Of a stretch of 64,000 nt of DNA, positions 1 through 8,383 are shown one piece after another. Under the pieces are notes generated by a model, which ran no database searches, was not told the origin of the DNA, and saw only the letters and a program-made list of their open reading frames with translations. The first letter of the stretch is position 1; every line of letters begins with the position of its first letter. This DNA comes from Aeromonas sobria. Lineage in GTDB: Bacteria; Pseudomonadota; Gammaproteobacteria; Enterobacterales; Aeromonadaceae. The stretch covers positions 1 through 64,000 of the forward strand of contig NZ_CDBW01000006.1 of the NCBI RefSeq assembly GCF_000820145.1, given 5' to 3'. Both the position numbers and the translations under genes were made by a program.

Positions 1-114
1 TTTTATGATCAGTTATTTAGATTGGCTACTCATTTCGACGAACCACAGGTAGAATTCATCTCCGCCATTTCGGAAATATCCTATATTTTTGCGCAAAAGA
101 ACGGCGCAATGTGA
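1..114 (+). CDS. C-terminal fragment of an unidentified protein
   Basis: The first 37 codons of the window form an open frame ending in TGA at 112-114. The visible tail includes THFDEPQVEF and ends AQKNGAM. It looks like ordinary protein sequence, but the fragment is too short for me to name a family. The start lies outside the window. It sits just upstream of the polysaccharide promoter/JUMPstart region and is probably the last gene before the island. Calling it a gene end rather than a chance frame is an inference from its amino-acid composition and position. Confidence 0.45.
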   Translation, partial: FYDQLFRLATHFDEPQVEFISAISEISYIFAQKNGAM

Positions 115-706
115 GCGGAGCTATAACGATTTGCTGGAATAGCGACTTGTTTTGTCGCCCTTCTTGCTGGCTATAAGGTATCGCAAATTACACATCTATT
201 TATTGATGCCTTTCACAATATGAAGAAATTCATGCACACTGGGAGCTGTAACTCAGGGGCGGTAGCCATTGTTTTTTTTATAGATTGGTTTGTTTTTTAG
301 CCCGCAATTGACAGGTTTGTAGTCAGTTCGGCGCTAGCGATAGCGATGATATCGATAAAAGAGGGACCGTCAGTAGTCCCCAGATATATGGTACGGGATA
401 GAGAGTGTGGCAACGTTGGGGTGTGATCATCCAGGTGTGTGCCACTGGTTGGCAATCGATTGAAATTGAAATGTTTTTACTGCCAGACGTCGTCAAATAC
501 GACGTGTATGCCCCACTACTCCTGATCAGTCTCTCGCTTTCAAATGAAAATCAATCTCTTTTCTTTGTTCGTTTCTCACTGAGGCCCATTTCGACAGGTC
601 GCTTGAGGGAAATACAAAAATCTACGTTACGTGGCAGTCGAATGCCGATTAGACACACCTCAATGGTTGTTTCTCAGGGCTTCGACATGAAGAGAGCTTA
701 AGGGAA
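115..706. other. Long leader/promoter region of the polysaccharide cluster
   Basis: Nearly 600 bases without a convincing gene. A possible sigma-70 promoter is TTGTTT at 147-152 with TATAAG at 172-177, but the 19-base spacing is long, so this is weak. The JUMPstart/ops element lies at 237-269. The rest is AT-rich leader up to the first transferase gene. A 98-codon frame at 405-701 has a GTG start, no Shine-Dalgarno and no recognisable motif, so I did not call it. A long untranslated leader carrying an ops site is typical of RfaH-controlled polysaccharide operons. Confidence 0.55.
237..269 (+). promoter_or_regulatory. JUMPstart element with ops site (RfaH recruitment)
   Basis: The segment contains CTGGGAGCTGTAACT followed by CAGGGGCGGTAGC. 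It aligns with the enterobacterial JUMPstart consensus, including the ops core GGCGGTAG at 258-265. The bases after the core (CCAT) differ from the common CGTG/TGTT. The ops sequence in the non-template strand pauses RNA polymerase and recruits the NusG paralogue RfaH, which suppresses Rho termination in long, AT-rich polysaccharide operons. Here it lies about 440 bases before the first transferase gene, on the strand of all downstream genes. Confidence 0.8.
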
Positions 707-1723
707 ATGCATAATAAAATTGATAGCAGTGCAGCCTTCGGGATTGCTGCGAATGAACAGTTGACGGCCAAGAGCCATTCACTGGATATTGGTAATCTGG
801 TGTATGAGCTTAAGCGGGTTCACATGAAAAGTGATGAGCTTTATGTTTACTGCAGTGACAATGACAAAAAGCTGATTGGACGGGTGCTTGCTGATTATCC
901 GTTCAAATTGAACTTCAATGTGACAGATCTATCGCTCCTGAAAGGCAAAACCCTTGTGCATTACAAGAGTGGTGACCTTCCCGATGAACTGGCCGCAATG
1001 CTGGTGCTGGCCACCAAATATGGCGCCTACGTTGAACCGCTGGTCAGTTATCTGGATCGTCGTTTCGGCCGCACTGAAGTGGAGTTGCTGCACAGCGGCT
1101 ACTTCCTGCACATGAAATCTTTCTCCATCCTCTCCCGTCCATCCAATCGCATCGTCAAGCGTGCGCTGGATCTGGTCTCTGCCATTGCGCTCAGTCTGGT
1201 TGCCATTCCCATTGGGCTGCTTGCTGCGCTGGCCATCAAACTGGAATCACCTGGTCCCATCTTTTATCGTCAAGCCCGGGTTGGCCTGTTCAACCAAGAA
1301 TTCGACGTAATCAAGTTCCGCTCTATGCGAAATGATGCCGAAAAAAATGGTGCTCAATGGGCTAGCAAGAACGACGCCCGAGTCACTCGTGTTGGCCGTT
1401 TTATTCGCAAGACCCGTATTGATGAACTGCCGCAACTGATCAACGTCTTTAAAGGTGAAATGTCACTGGTTGGCCCAAGACCCGAGCGGGAAGTGTTTAT
1501 CAAAGAGCTGGAAACTGTCATTCCGTATTATCGTTTCCGCCATGCGGTCAAGCCCGGTATTACTGGCCTGGCCCAGGTTAAATACCCTTACGGGGCATCT
1601 ATTGAAGATGGGGTGTGGAAGCATAAATACGATATCTTCTATATCAAGCATCAAAGCCTGCTGTTGGATATCAAGATCCTGCTACTGACTGTCAAGACTG
1701 TGCTGTTTGGGATGGGGCGGTAG
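707..1723 (+). CDS. Undecaprenyl-phosphate sugar-1-phosphate transferase (WbaP/WcaJ-type initiating enzyme)
   Basis: This is the initiating transferase, which moves a sugar-1-phosphate from a nucleotide sugar to undecaprenyl phosphate at the inner membrane. The 338-residue protein has a soluble N-terminal part (1-150), one membrane segment at about 156-177 and the bacterial sugar-transferase domain. Visible family blocks are [14 protein letters not shown] (180-193), [23 protein letters not shown] with the Asp-Glu pair at 239-240, and VGPRPERE (255-262). The GGG of AAGGGAAATG serves as a short Shine-Dalgarno. The single membrane segment separates it from five-segment WbaP/WcaJ proteins and resembles EpsB-like forms. 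The sugar it transfers cannot be read from sequence. The N-terminal half is more AT-rich than the C-terminal half. Confidence 0.88.
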   Translation: MHNKIDSSAAFGIAANEQLTAKSHSLDIGNLVYELKRVHMKSDELYVYCSDNDKKLIGRVLADYPFKLNFNVTDLSLLKGKTLVHYKSGDLPDELAAMLVLATKYGAYVEPLVSYLDRRFGRTEVELLHSGYFLHMKSFSILSRPSNRIVKRALDLVSAIALSLVAIPIGLLAALAIKLESPGPIFYRQARVGLFNQEFDVIKFRSMRNDAEKNGAQWASKNDARVTRVGRFIRKTRIDELPQLINVFKGEMSLVGPRPEREVFIKELETVIPYYRFRHAVKPGITGLAQVKYPYGASIEDGVWKHKYDIFYIKHQSLLLDIKILLLTVKTVLFGMGR

Positions 1724-1796
1724 TTCTTTAAATATTGATACCTTTAATATAAAGCAAAGAAAAATATAATTATCTGGTGTATAAGGGCGGTTGTAT

Positions 1797-2282
1797 ATGA
1801 GTAAGGTTGTTTACGTTTCTGGCACATTTGACTTATTTCATAATAATCATCTGAAAATGATTAACTATGGGCGTGGATTGGGCGATACATTGATTGTTGG
1901 TGTGAGTACAGATGAACTCGTATCAAGCTATAAAAAACCGCCAATCGTCCCCTTCGAAGAACGGATTGCAATCATCTCTGGTTTGCGTGACCCTGATCTG
2001 GTTATTCCACAGCGCACACTTAATCATAAAGATACTGTAAAGAAATTGAATGTTGATGTCTTTGTGATCGGGGATGATTGGTATCCAAAATATGATTATT
2101 TGAAAGAGCTTGGGGTCAAAGTGTTTTACTTCCCATATGGGGCTGGGGTAAGTTCGACCGATTTGAAAAAGCGAGTGTTTGAGCAATATAAAAAATTACT
2201 GGTTGATGTAGATGTACATCCAATCCCTGAGCCTGATACACATGAATTTGATGAAAAAAATCCGGATGTAACAGCATCATGA
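1797..2282 (+). CDS. TagD-like cytidylyltransferase (CDP-glycerol/CDP-polyol synthesis)
   Basis: The 161-residue protein has the fold and length of glycerol-3-phosphate cytidylyltransferase, which makes CDP-glycerol from CTP. The nucleotide-binding motif GTFDLFHNNH is at 9-18 and the C-terminal signature GVSSTDL at 117-123. In the usual HxGH motif the third position is Gly; here it is Asn (HNNH), a notable departure. The ATG at 1797 is preferred over a TTG at 1791 because AAGGGCGG (1783-1790) is well placed for it. The stop overlaps the next gene's ATG (ATGA at 2279-2282), so the two are probably translationally coupled. The acidic tail after residue 135 is not part of the core domain. The actual alcohol phosphate activated (glycerol, ribitol or other) is unknown. 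Confidence 0.8.
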   Translation: MSKVVYVSGTFDLFHNNHLKMINYGRGLGDTLIVGVSTDELVSSYKKPPIVPFEERIAIISGLRDPDLVIPQRTLNHKDTVKKLNVDVFVIGDDWYPKYDYLKELGVKVFYFPYGAGVSSTDLKKRVFEQYKKLLVDVDVHPIPEPDTHEFDEKNPDVTAS

Positions 2283-2905
2283 ACGTATTGATTACTGGCG
2301 GTAACGGGGATTTGGCCAAACACGTATCATCCAGATTAAGTGAGCTTGCCAACTATCTGGTGGATACCCCTTCGAGAGTTGAACTGGATGTGACGAGTCC
2401 GGAATCTGTGGAGAAATATTTCGCTGCGCATCACTTTGATGTCGTGGTGAACTGTGCCGGGTCGTTATATTCAAGTCTTGTTGTGGAATCAGATCCTGCG
2501 TTATGGATAAATGATATTCAGACAAACCTGATCGGTTCATATTTGGTCTCTCGTATGGCACTGAAAAGTAATCATCAGTGTCGTATTGTCAATATTGCCT
2601 CAACGGCAGCCTTTAATGCCTACAAGGATTGGACATCTTACTGTGCAGCCAAGGCCGGGGTGATAAAATTGACTCAGGGATTGGCTAAGGATGGCTACAA
2701 TATAGTCGCTATCTGTCCTGGCGCAATTAATACCAAACTCCGTGGTAAGCTTTCAATTGACAATCCGAATGTGATGTCGATTGAGGAAGGGGCAGGGCCA
2801 ATTATTAACGCTATCACAACAGATGAATATAATTCTGGTGATATAGTATTCTATCGTAAAGGTAGTATTATTATTAATCCAGAGTTTATTTTTGATGGTG
2901 TATGA
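2279..2905 (+). CDS. Short-chain dehydrogenase/reductase coupled to the cytidylyltransferase
   Basis: This 208-residue classical SDR has the dinucleotide motif TGGNGDLA (6-13), NCAG (58-61), catalytic Ser near 108 and the pair Tyr121/Lys125 in YCAAK. It overlaps the TagD-like gene by four bases. A reductase paired with a cytidylyltransferase recalls TarI/TarJ or Bcs1 of CDP-ribitol synthesis, where a ketose phosphate is reduced before activation; TarJ, however, is a zinc alcohol dehydrogenase, not an SDR. I infer that it supplies the reduced polyol phosphate for the TagF-like transferase downstream. Modification of a nucleotide-linked sugar is the alternative. Substrate is unassigned. Confidence 0.8.
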   Translation: MNVLITGGNGDLAKHVSSRLSELANYLVDTPSRVELDVTSPESVEKYFAAHHFDVVVNCAGSLYSSLVVESDPALWINDIQTNLIGSYLVSRMALKSNHQCRIVNIASTAAFNAYKDWTSYCAAKAGVIKLTQGLAKDGYNIVAICPGAINTKLRGKLSIDNPNVMSIEEGAGPIINAITTDEYNSGDIVFYRKGSIIINPEFIFDGV

Positions 2906-3003
2906 GTTGTCCATATATTAGTGGATATATTAAATACGTGGTGCGGTCAGATAAATACTAACGCATTGCGTATTTTATATATTTTCATTACAGGTTATAC
3001 CTT

Positions 3004-4239
3004 GTGTCTCAAAAAAAAATATATAAAAATATTGGATATCTGCTATTAGTGCAGTTTGCAAACTATGTTGCACCTCTGATGGTTTTACCATATCTAACTC
3101 GAATTCTGAGTGTTGATGGTTTCGGTTTAGTTGTAATGACGATTTCAATGTGTGGTATCGCCATGATCTTGACCGATTTTGGATTTAATTTGTCAGGAAC
3201 CTATTGGATATCTAAACACCGGGATGATAAAAAAGAAATATCTAAATACATAGGTGCAGTAACCGTCATTAAGCTTTTACTATGTGTACTATCTTCTCTT
3301 TCTGTTCTTATTTATAGCTATTACTCTGACATTGATTTTGGTGTCAGTATATTAATTGCTGTTGTTGCAATAATATTTTCTCAGGGGTTTCAGTTGACTT
3401 GGTTTTTCCAAGGGATTGAAAAGATGAAAAATGTTACCACTAGCATGGTTGTTGCAAAATTATTTTACGTAACCGCTATTTTATTAATAGTAAAAGAACA
3501 ATCAGATACTGCTATCGTGCTTTTATGTTTAGCAGTTAGCAATATTATATCAACAATAATTGGATTCATACTTTTATATAAGGAGGGACTCTCTCTTGAA
3601 AAACCAGATTGGGCACAGGTAGTTTCTGCTTTCAAGGATAGCTTCTCATTTTTTCTGTCCAGAGCTGCTGTCGGTTTATATACCAGTGCAAGTACATTTA
3701 TTGTTGGTAGCATCAGTGGAATACAGCAGGCGGCACTTTATTCTAGTGCTGAGAAGCTTTACCAAGCGGGCCAGGGAGTCACCGCTCCCGTGAGTCAAGC
3801 TCTTTACCCTTATCTGGCGCGCTCAGGTGATATCAGGGCTCTCTATAAATTTGTATTGATTTTGTTGGTGCCATTAATGCTGGGCTGCTCGGTATGTTAT
3901 CTCTTTGCAGAAGATATACTGCGGATATTTTATGGAGAGCAATTTGCTTCAGCATACTCTATTCTAAGAATGTTTCTAATATGCTCAGTCATTAATTTTA
4001 TTAGTGTCAACTTTGGTTATCCTGCCTTCTCTACTATCGGTCGCTTGGATATTGTAAATCGAAGTGTATATATTGGTGGTGTTGCTCAGCTTTGCAGTCT
4101 TGGCTATCTATTCTCGACCAATAATGTCAATGCATATAACGTAGTATTGAGTGTACTATGTGTTGAGGTTGTGGTTATGGTCATTCGTGTTTGCTCATTT
4201 TACTACTTTTGTAATGAGTATAATAAGTGTCGTAATTAA
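3004..4239 (+). CDS. wzx: Wzx-type flippase (polysaccharide transporter family)
   Basis: This 411-residue, very hydrophobic protein has about 12 predicted membrane segments and begins with the family-like stretch IGYLLLVQFANYVAPLMVLP, followed by PYLTRIL. That pattern, and the central sequence FSFFLSRAAVGLYTS, match polysaccharide biosynthesis flippases that turn undecaprenyl-PP-linked repeat units to the periplasmic face. The start is GTG at 3004, with AGG about eight bases upstream. It follows the SDR gene after about 100 bases and precedes the TagF-like gene directly. The coding sequence is strongly AT-rich, as is usual for O-unit genes. Which repeat unit it carries is set by the rest of the cluster. 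Confidence 0.85.
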   Translation: MSQKKIYKNIGYLLLVQFANYVAPLMVLPYLTRILSVDGFGLVVMTISMCGIAMILTDFGFNLSGTYWISKHRDDKKEISKYIGAVTVIKLLLCVLSSLSVLIYSYYSDIDFGVSILIAVVAIIFSQGFQLTWFFQGIEKMKNVTTSMVVAKLFYVTAILLIVKEQSDTAIVLLCLAVSNIISTIIGFILLYKEGLSLEKPDWAQVVSAFKDSFSFFLSRAAVGLYTSASTFIVGSISGIQQAALYSSAEKLYQAGQGVTAPVSQALYPYLARSGDIRALYKFVLILLVPLMLGCSVCYLFAEDILRIFYGEQFASAYSILRMFLICSVINFISVNFGYPAFSTIGRLDIVNRSVYIGGVAQLCSLGYLFSTNNVNAYNVVLSVLCVEVVVMVIRVCSFYYFCNEYNKCRN

Positions 4240-4240
4240 T

Positions 4241-5416
4241 ATGAAAACTATATTGCAAATCGTTTCAAGATGTCTCCAGTTCATTGTTTATGGATTTTCT
4301 TTTTTAATCCTAAGAAACAAAAAGATATGGGTTTTTGGCAGCTTTGGTACTTATAATGATAATAGTCGATATCTATTCGAATATGTAATTCATGAGCATA
4401 AAGATATCAGAGCTATATGGATATCATCTGATGAGCAGTCTGTACTATTAGCATCCAGATACGGTGAAGCATATCAGCGGCATTCATTCAAAGGGTTGTA
4501 TTATGCGCTACGGGCTAAAGTTTATGTCTACGCTGCCTATACCCGAGATATCTGCTGGTATGCGTCAGGTGGAGCATATAAAGTCAACCTGTGGCATGGC
4601 ATCCCACTAAAAAAGATTGAGTTTGATATTAGGACTCCACCACTGGTTAATGTTTTTCATAACGCAAATCTTGTTGCTCATTTCAAACACCCGCACGCAC
4701 ATATTCGCCACAATCTGGTCTTATCACCTTCTCAGTATGTCTATGAGTATTCGTTTAAGAGCGCCTTTCGTTTAAGAAGTGAGGCAGAAATTGTCATTAG
4801 CCAGTATCCACGGGTGACCAAAATTGAGGAGCTTGCCAAAACCGCGTCAGTGAACCCTGATGCACAACGACGTATCACCTTCTTGTATGCACCTACATGG
4901 CGTGATTCTGGTGGCGATTTTATTGCTTCATCAGGAATTGATTTCGATGCTTTAGAACGATTGTTGGCTACATTTGACGCACAACTGATCGTCAAGTTGC
5001 ATCCTGCCACAAAGATTGCGTGTGATTTGTCGCATTATCAACATATTTTAATGGCAAATAATAAATCAGATCCCTGTGAGTTGATGGCGCAAGCAGACTG
5101 CTTGATTACCGATTATTCTTCTATGTATTTTGATTATATGGCACTGGATCGACCTATTATTTTCTTTGCTTTTGATAAAGATGAATATTTAAAGGAAAGG
5201 GAGTTTTATTTTGACTATGATAAATATACCCCCGGGGCGAAAGCATATAATTCCCTTCAATTAATTACTGCAATAGAAGATGTCTGTCAAGGTAAAGATT
5301 TAGAGCTAAATATGCGAAGAAGCATAAACGGAATATTTAGCTCGTTTTCTGCCAGTAGTAACCTCAATATTTACAATAGAATATGTTTAGGCATCAACGT
5401 TAATGATTTTCATTGA
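4241..5416 (+). CDS. TagF/TagB-like CDP-glycerol glycerophosphotransferase family protein
   Basis: The 391-residue protein carries the hallmarks of teichoic-acid type polyol-phosphate transferases: LWHGIPLK (117-124), YAPTWR (216-221), KLHP (252-255) and TDYSSMYFDYM (290-300). Such enzymes move glycerol phosphate or ribitol phosphate from the CDP-activated form onto a lipid-linked acceptor at the inner membrane. The open frame extends upstream to 4151, but that stretch lies inside wzx. ATG 4241 directly after the wzx stop is the likely start, and ATG 4214 is possible. Neither has a strong ribosome site. With the cytidylyltransferase and reductase upstream it completes a polyol-phosphate module. 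Chain length (one transfer versus polymer) cannot be judged from sequence. Confidence 0.85.
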   Translation: MKTILQIVSRCLQFIVYGFSFLILRNKKIWVFGSFGTYNDNSRYLFEYVIHEHKDIRAIWISSDEQSVLLASRYGEAYQRHSFKGLYYALRAKVYVYAAYTRDICWYASGGAYKVNLWHGIPLKKIEFDIRTPPLVNVFHNANLVAHFKHPHAHIRHNLVLSPSQYVYEYSFKSAFRLRSEAEIVISQYPRVTKIEELAKTASVNPDAQRRITFLYAPTWRDSGGDFIASSGIDFDALERLLATFDAQLIVKLHPATKIACDLSHYQHILMANNKSDPCELMAQADCLITDYSSMYFDYMALDRPIIFFAFDKDEYLKEREFYFDYDKYTPGAKAYNSLQLITAIEDVCQGKDLELNMRRSINGIFSSFSASSNLNIYNRICLGINVNDFH

Positions 5417-5450
5417 ATCATAAGGGGTATGTAACTCGTGGGGAATATCT

Positions 5451-6674
5451 ATGAGAATAAAGCTTGAAATTATTTTAGCATATCTATTGACCATGTCGTT
5501 GTGCCTACAAATTGGTTATTTGTTTAATGGGGCAAGTAGATTTATTCCTTTGCGGGTAATTATAGTCCTTTCACTTTTTTTATTAATAAAGAGCTTGGCA
5601 TCCACGATTAAAGTAAATTTAAGGTACGTCAAATGGTTGGTCGTGCTATCAACAATCCAAATTATCTACTTACTTTTCTGGGTTGAGTTTTTTACGGATG
5701 AGTTACTGTCTAGAACGATAGGGAACTTTATTTATATAGTATGTTTCTATATGTTGTTTGACTCCATTTGTAATAAGCTTTCTCGACAGCAATTACTGAA
5801 TGTATGTAAGTTAGGTTGTTACTTTTTCCTTTTTTTGCTGGTTATTGAAACAATCCTTAGATTTACTTACCCTGCGCTTAATGTATCCCAGCTAGATTCT
5901 AATGCTGCGCAAAAAGTTGAAAGTGATGCAGCATCAATATACGAAGGCTCACTTTCAATCTTTGATTATTTTTATTCTTTTAAATATTCAAGTGTTATGT
6001 TTTTTGATTCCAACTATGTTGGGTTGATGGGATTGTTGATAGTTTTTTGTATTAAATTTATAAAAAATAACCAGCAGTCAAATCGACAATTAAATATTGC
6101 TGAAATAGTTGCAATTTGTGTAGTGATATTTTCATTCAGCCGTGCAGCAATGATCGCGGCTGTTCTATTCTATGGTACTTACTACTTCGTTAAAATAAGA
6201 AGTTTATCGATAAAAGTTTCTCTCTTTATAACATTGATAACTAGCGTGCTATTAGTTATATTTATTTCTGATTTTCATGGTTTGAATGATGGTAGCCTTG
6301 AAACCAAACTTCAGATAATGGAGTCACTCTATAGTAAATTTGACAGTGTTACTTTTACACAATTCATATTCGGTGCTGGGCCGGTTGTTGGGGGTTATGT
6401 TTTTTCATATAAAGATGGTGGCTATGCACATGCGTTAATTCCCCTTGTTGTCGGTGAAATGGGAGTTATCGGTATGGTAATGGTATTAGTTCTGTATATT
6501 TATATGATAATAAAGTTTGGGGTGTGGGGGTGGCTGTTTACAATAATAACATTCATTCCTGGCCTGTCTTTAATTGACCCTTATCAAGTGATGTACTATT
6601 GGACTGTTGTTTTACTGCATCATATTAGAATAACAGACACAGATATTGATGGGTCTAATTTTAATTACAGATAG
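5451..6674 (+). CDS. wzy: Wzy-type polysaccharide polymerase
   Basis: This 407-residue integral membrane protein has about ten hydrophobic segments and a large loop near residues 150-180 (rich in Ser, Asp and Glu). That topology is typical of Wzy polymerases, which join repeat units at the periplasmic face. Sequence conservation in this family is very low. The call rests on topology, on position between the flippase and glycosyltransferases, and on a short SFSRAAMIAA stretch like those of O-antigen polymerase/ligase proteins. GGGGAA lies seven bases before ATG 5451. No other polymerase candidate lies among the O-unit genes; the ligase-family gene at 17487 is the only related protein. Confidence 0.75.
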   Translation: MRIKLEIILAYLLTMSLCLQIGYLFNGASRFIPLRVIIVLSLFLLIKSLASTIKVNLRYVKWLVVLSTIQIIYLLFWVEFFTDELLSRTIGNFIYIVCFYMLFDSICNKLSRQQLLNVCKLGCYFFLFLLVIETILRFTYPALNVSQLDSNAAQKVESDAASIYEGSLSIFDYFYSFKYSSVMFFDSNYVGLMGLLIVFCIKFIKNNQQSNRQLNIAEIVAICVVIFSFSRAAMIAAVLFYGTYYFVKIRSLSIKVSLFITLITSVLLVIFISDFHGLNDGSLETKLQIMESLYSKFDSVTFTQFIFGAGPVVGGYVFSYKDGGYAHALIPLVVGEMGVIGMVMVLVLYIYMIIKFGVWGWLFTIITFIPGLSLIDPYQVMYYWTVVLLHHIRITDTDIDGSNFNYR

Positions 6675-6692
6675 CAGGAATAAAGGCATTGT

Positions 6693-7460
6693 ATGAATAA
6701 TATATCTGTTTATGTTGTCTCTCTGGAAAACTCGACTAGACGAAAGTCTATAATTGAACAATTCAATGAATTAGAAATTCATTTTGAATTCATTGATGCC
6801 GTTAATGGGCGATTTTTACCAAAAGATGTCGTGGATTCTATCAATAATAAAGATGTGCAATCCAGATATAGGCGTCAAATCGGTTTGGGAGAAATCGGCT
6901 GCACATTGAGTCATCAAAAGATATATCAGGCGATAGCTGAAAGCTCAGTAGATTATGCAGTTATTTTTGAAGATGATATTCAACTATCTAAAAATATCTC
7001 TGCAGTCATCGAGTACTTTAAGTCTAGAGCTGTATCTTTAGGTGATAAGAATTTATATATCTTGGGTGGGCAAGAAGGGTTGAGCAGCCAGGATATGTTG
7101 GTTCGTTCTGTGAAGGACCAAATCAATGTGTCGAATGACGTCTCGTTTGTGAAGCTGAATGATAGTGCCAGATATATATATCGAACATGCAGCTATGTAG
7201 TTTCAAATGACTTGGCAAAAGAGTTGAAGCGTACTTATGATCGCACCTTTTATATAGCGGATGATTGGAACTATTTGAGTGCACTTGGTGTATTTAAAAA
7301 ATTATATCTTACTAATGTCGCTTATCACCCAGAAGATTTGGCAGGAAGTGTGATTGAACAAGAACGACAAGCCAAACAGTCGTCCTGGAAACGGTCGAAA
7401 TTAAGAGCATTGCTGCGCACCTGCAAATCAAAATTTAGACAATTGAAAAGGTTCTATTAA
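6693..7460 (+). CDS. Glycosyltransferase family 25 protein (LOS/LPS type)
   Basis: The 255-residue protein starts with VYVVSLENSTRRKSI, then FIDAVNGR, GEIGCTLSHQKIY and the acidic FEDDIQL. These are the signature blocks of GT25 enzymes (Lgt/LpsA-type galactosyl- or glucosyltransferases of lipooligosaccharide). It should add one hexose to the lipid-linked unit in the cytoplasm. AAAGG lies upstream of ATG 6693. Its TAA overlaps the next gene's ATG (TAATG), suggesting coupled translation. Donor sugar is not readable. Confidence 0.85.
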   Translation: MNNISVYVVSLENSTRRKSIIEQFNELEIHFEFIDAVNGRFLPKDVVDSINNKDVQSRYRRQIGLGEIGCTLSHQKIYQAIAESSVDYAVIFEDDIQLSKNISAVIEYFKSRAVSLGDKNLYILGGQEGLSSQDMLVRSVKDQINVSNDVSFVKLNDSARYIYRTCSYVVSNDLAKELKRTYDRTFYIADDWNYLSALGVFKKLYLTNVAYHPEDLAGSVIEQERQAKQSSWKRSKLRALLRTCKSKFRQLKRFY

Positions 7461-8377
7461 TGTTTTCTATTGTTATTCCAACGTATAATAGAAAAGATGA
7501 GTTGATGGATAGTCTGGCATCCATCACTGAGCTCGATGATTGTGGCTGTGCTTTTGAAGTGATCGTCGTGGATGATTGTTCAACGCAGATTTATGATCTC
7601 GACCTAACAACCTTTGGTATTGAAATCTCCTATGTTCGATTAGCGGAGAACGGGGGGCCATCTGTTGCCAGAAACACGGGGGCGATGAGGGCCAAATATG
7701 ATTGGCTGCTATTTTTGGATGATGATGATCGTTTTCTTGCAAGTAAACTAGTTGACGTAAAAAGAGCCATCACTGAGAATTCAGAATGCGATTTGTTTTA
7801 CCATCTTGCTTGTATCGACATGCAGAATGAAGGCTTTAGTTACCAAACCAAACAGAATCGGTTTTCTACATTTAAAGAGATACAAGGGATAGTACTGGAT
7901 AGTAATCCCATTGGTGGCGCTCCCAACATCATTATCAGCAGAACATTATTTCTCATCGCTGGTATGTTCGACAGCCGGATGAAAGCGATAGAAGACTACG
8001 AGTTTATTATTAGACTGGCACGAAACCATCCAGAAACAAGAATGTTTTATATCGAGAAGCCATTGACTCGTTGTCAATACGTAACAAATAAATCATCTGT
8101 TTCAAAGTCAGCCATTAATACACAGTTGGCGTGTGAGTACGTCAAGAATAAATATAGTCTTGCGGGGGACGATGCGCTACGCTTCAGTGTCAATGAACAA
8201 TTGATGTGTGCATACGCTCAAGTCATGAATAAAAACCGCATGGCTGCATTGAATTATAAAAACGCCTTTTTGTTGACGAAAAAGCTTCAGTACTTGGTCA
8301 TTGCAGTTCTTTGCTTAATAAATCCGGCATTGTTGTTTTTTGTTAAAAATATTGTGTCAAGTAAACAGGGTAAGTGA
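7460..8377 (+). CDS. Glycosyltransferase family 2 protein
   Basis: This 305-residue GT-A enzyme begins FSIVIPTYNRKDEL, has VIVVDDCST and the metal-binding DWLLFLDDDDRF, then MKAIEDYEFIIRLAR near residue 180, the typical ED motif of inverting GT2 enzymes. It uses a nucleotide sugar to extend the repeat unit. The start overlaps the GT25 stop by one base. A hydrophobic C-terminal segment (about 275-295) could anchor it to the membrane. Acceptor and donor are unknown. Confidence 0.87.
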   Translation: MFSIVIPTYNRKDELMDSLASITELDDCGCAFEVIVVDDCSTQIYDLDLTTFGIEISYVRLAENGGPSVARNTGAMRAKYDWLLFLDDDDRFLASKLVDVKRAITENSECDLFYHLACIDMQNEGFSYQTKQNRFSTFKEIQGIVLDSNPIGGAPNIIISRTLFLIAGMFDSRMKAIEDYEFIIRLARNHPETRMFYIEKPLTRCQYVTNKSSVSKSAINTQLACEYVKNKYSLAGDDALRFSVNEQLMCAYAQVMNKNRMAALNYKNAFLLTKKLQYLVIAVLCLINPALLFFVKNIVSSKQGK

Positions 8378-8383
8378 TATAAA

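Noticed and set aside
405..701. 98-codon frame upstream of the first transferase
   Set aside because: GTG start without ribosome site, no domain or conserved motif seen, and it lies in the leader after the JUMPstart element.
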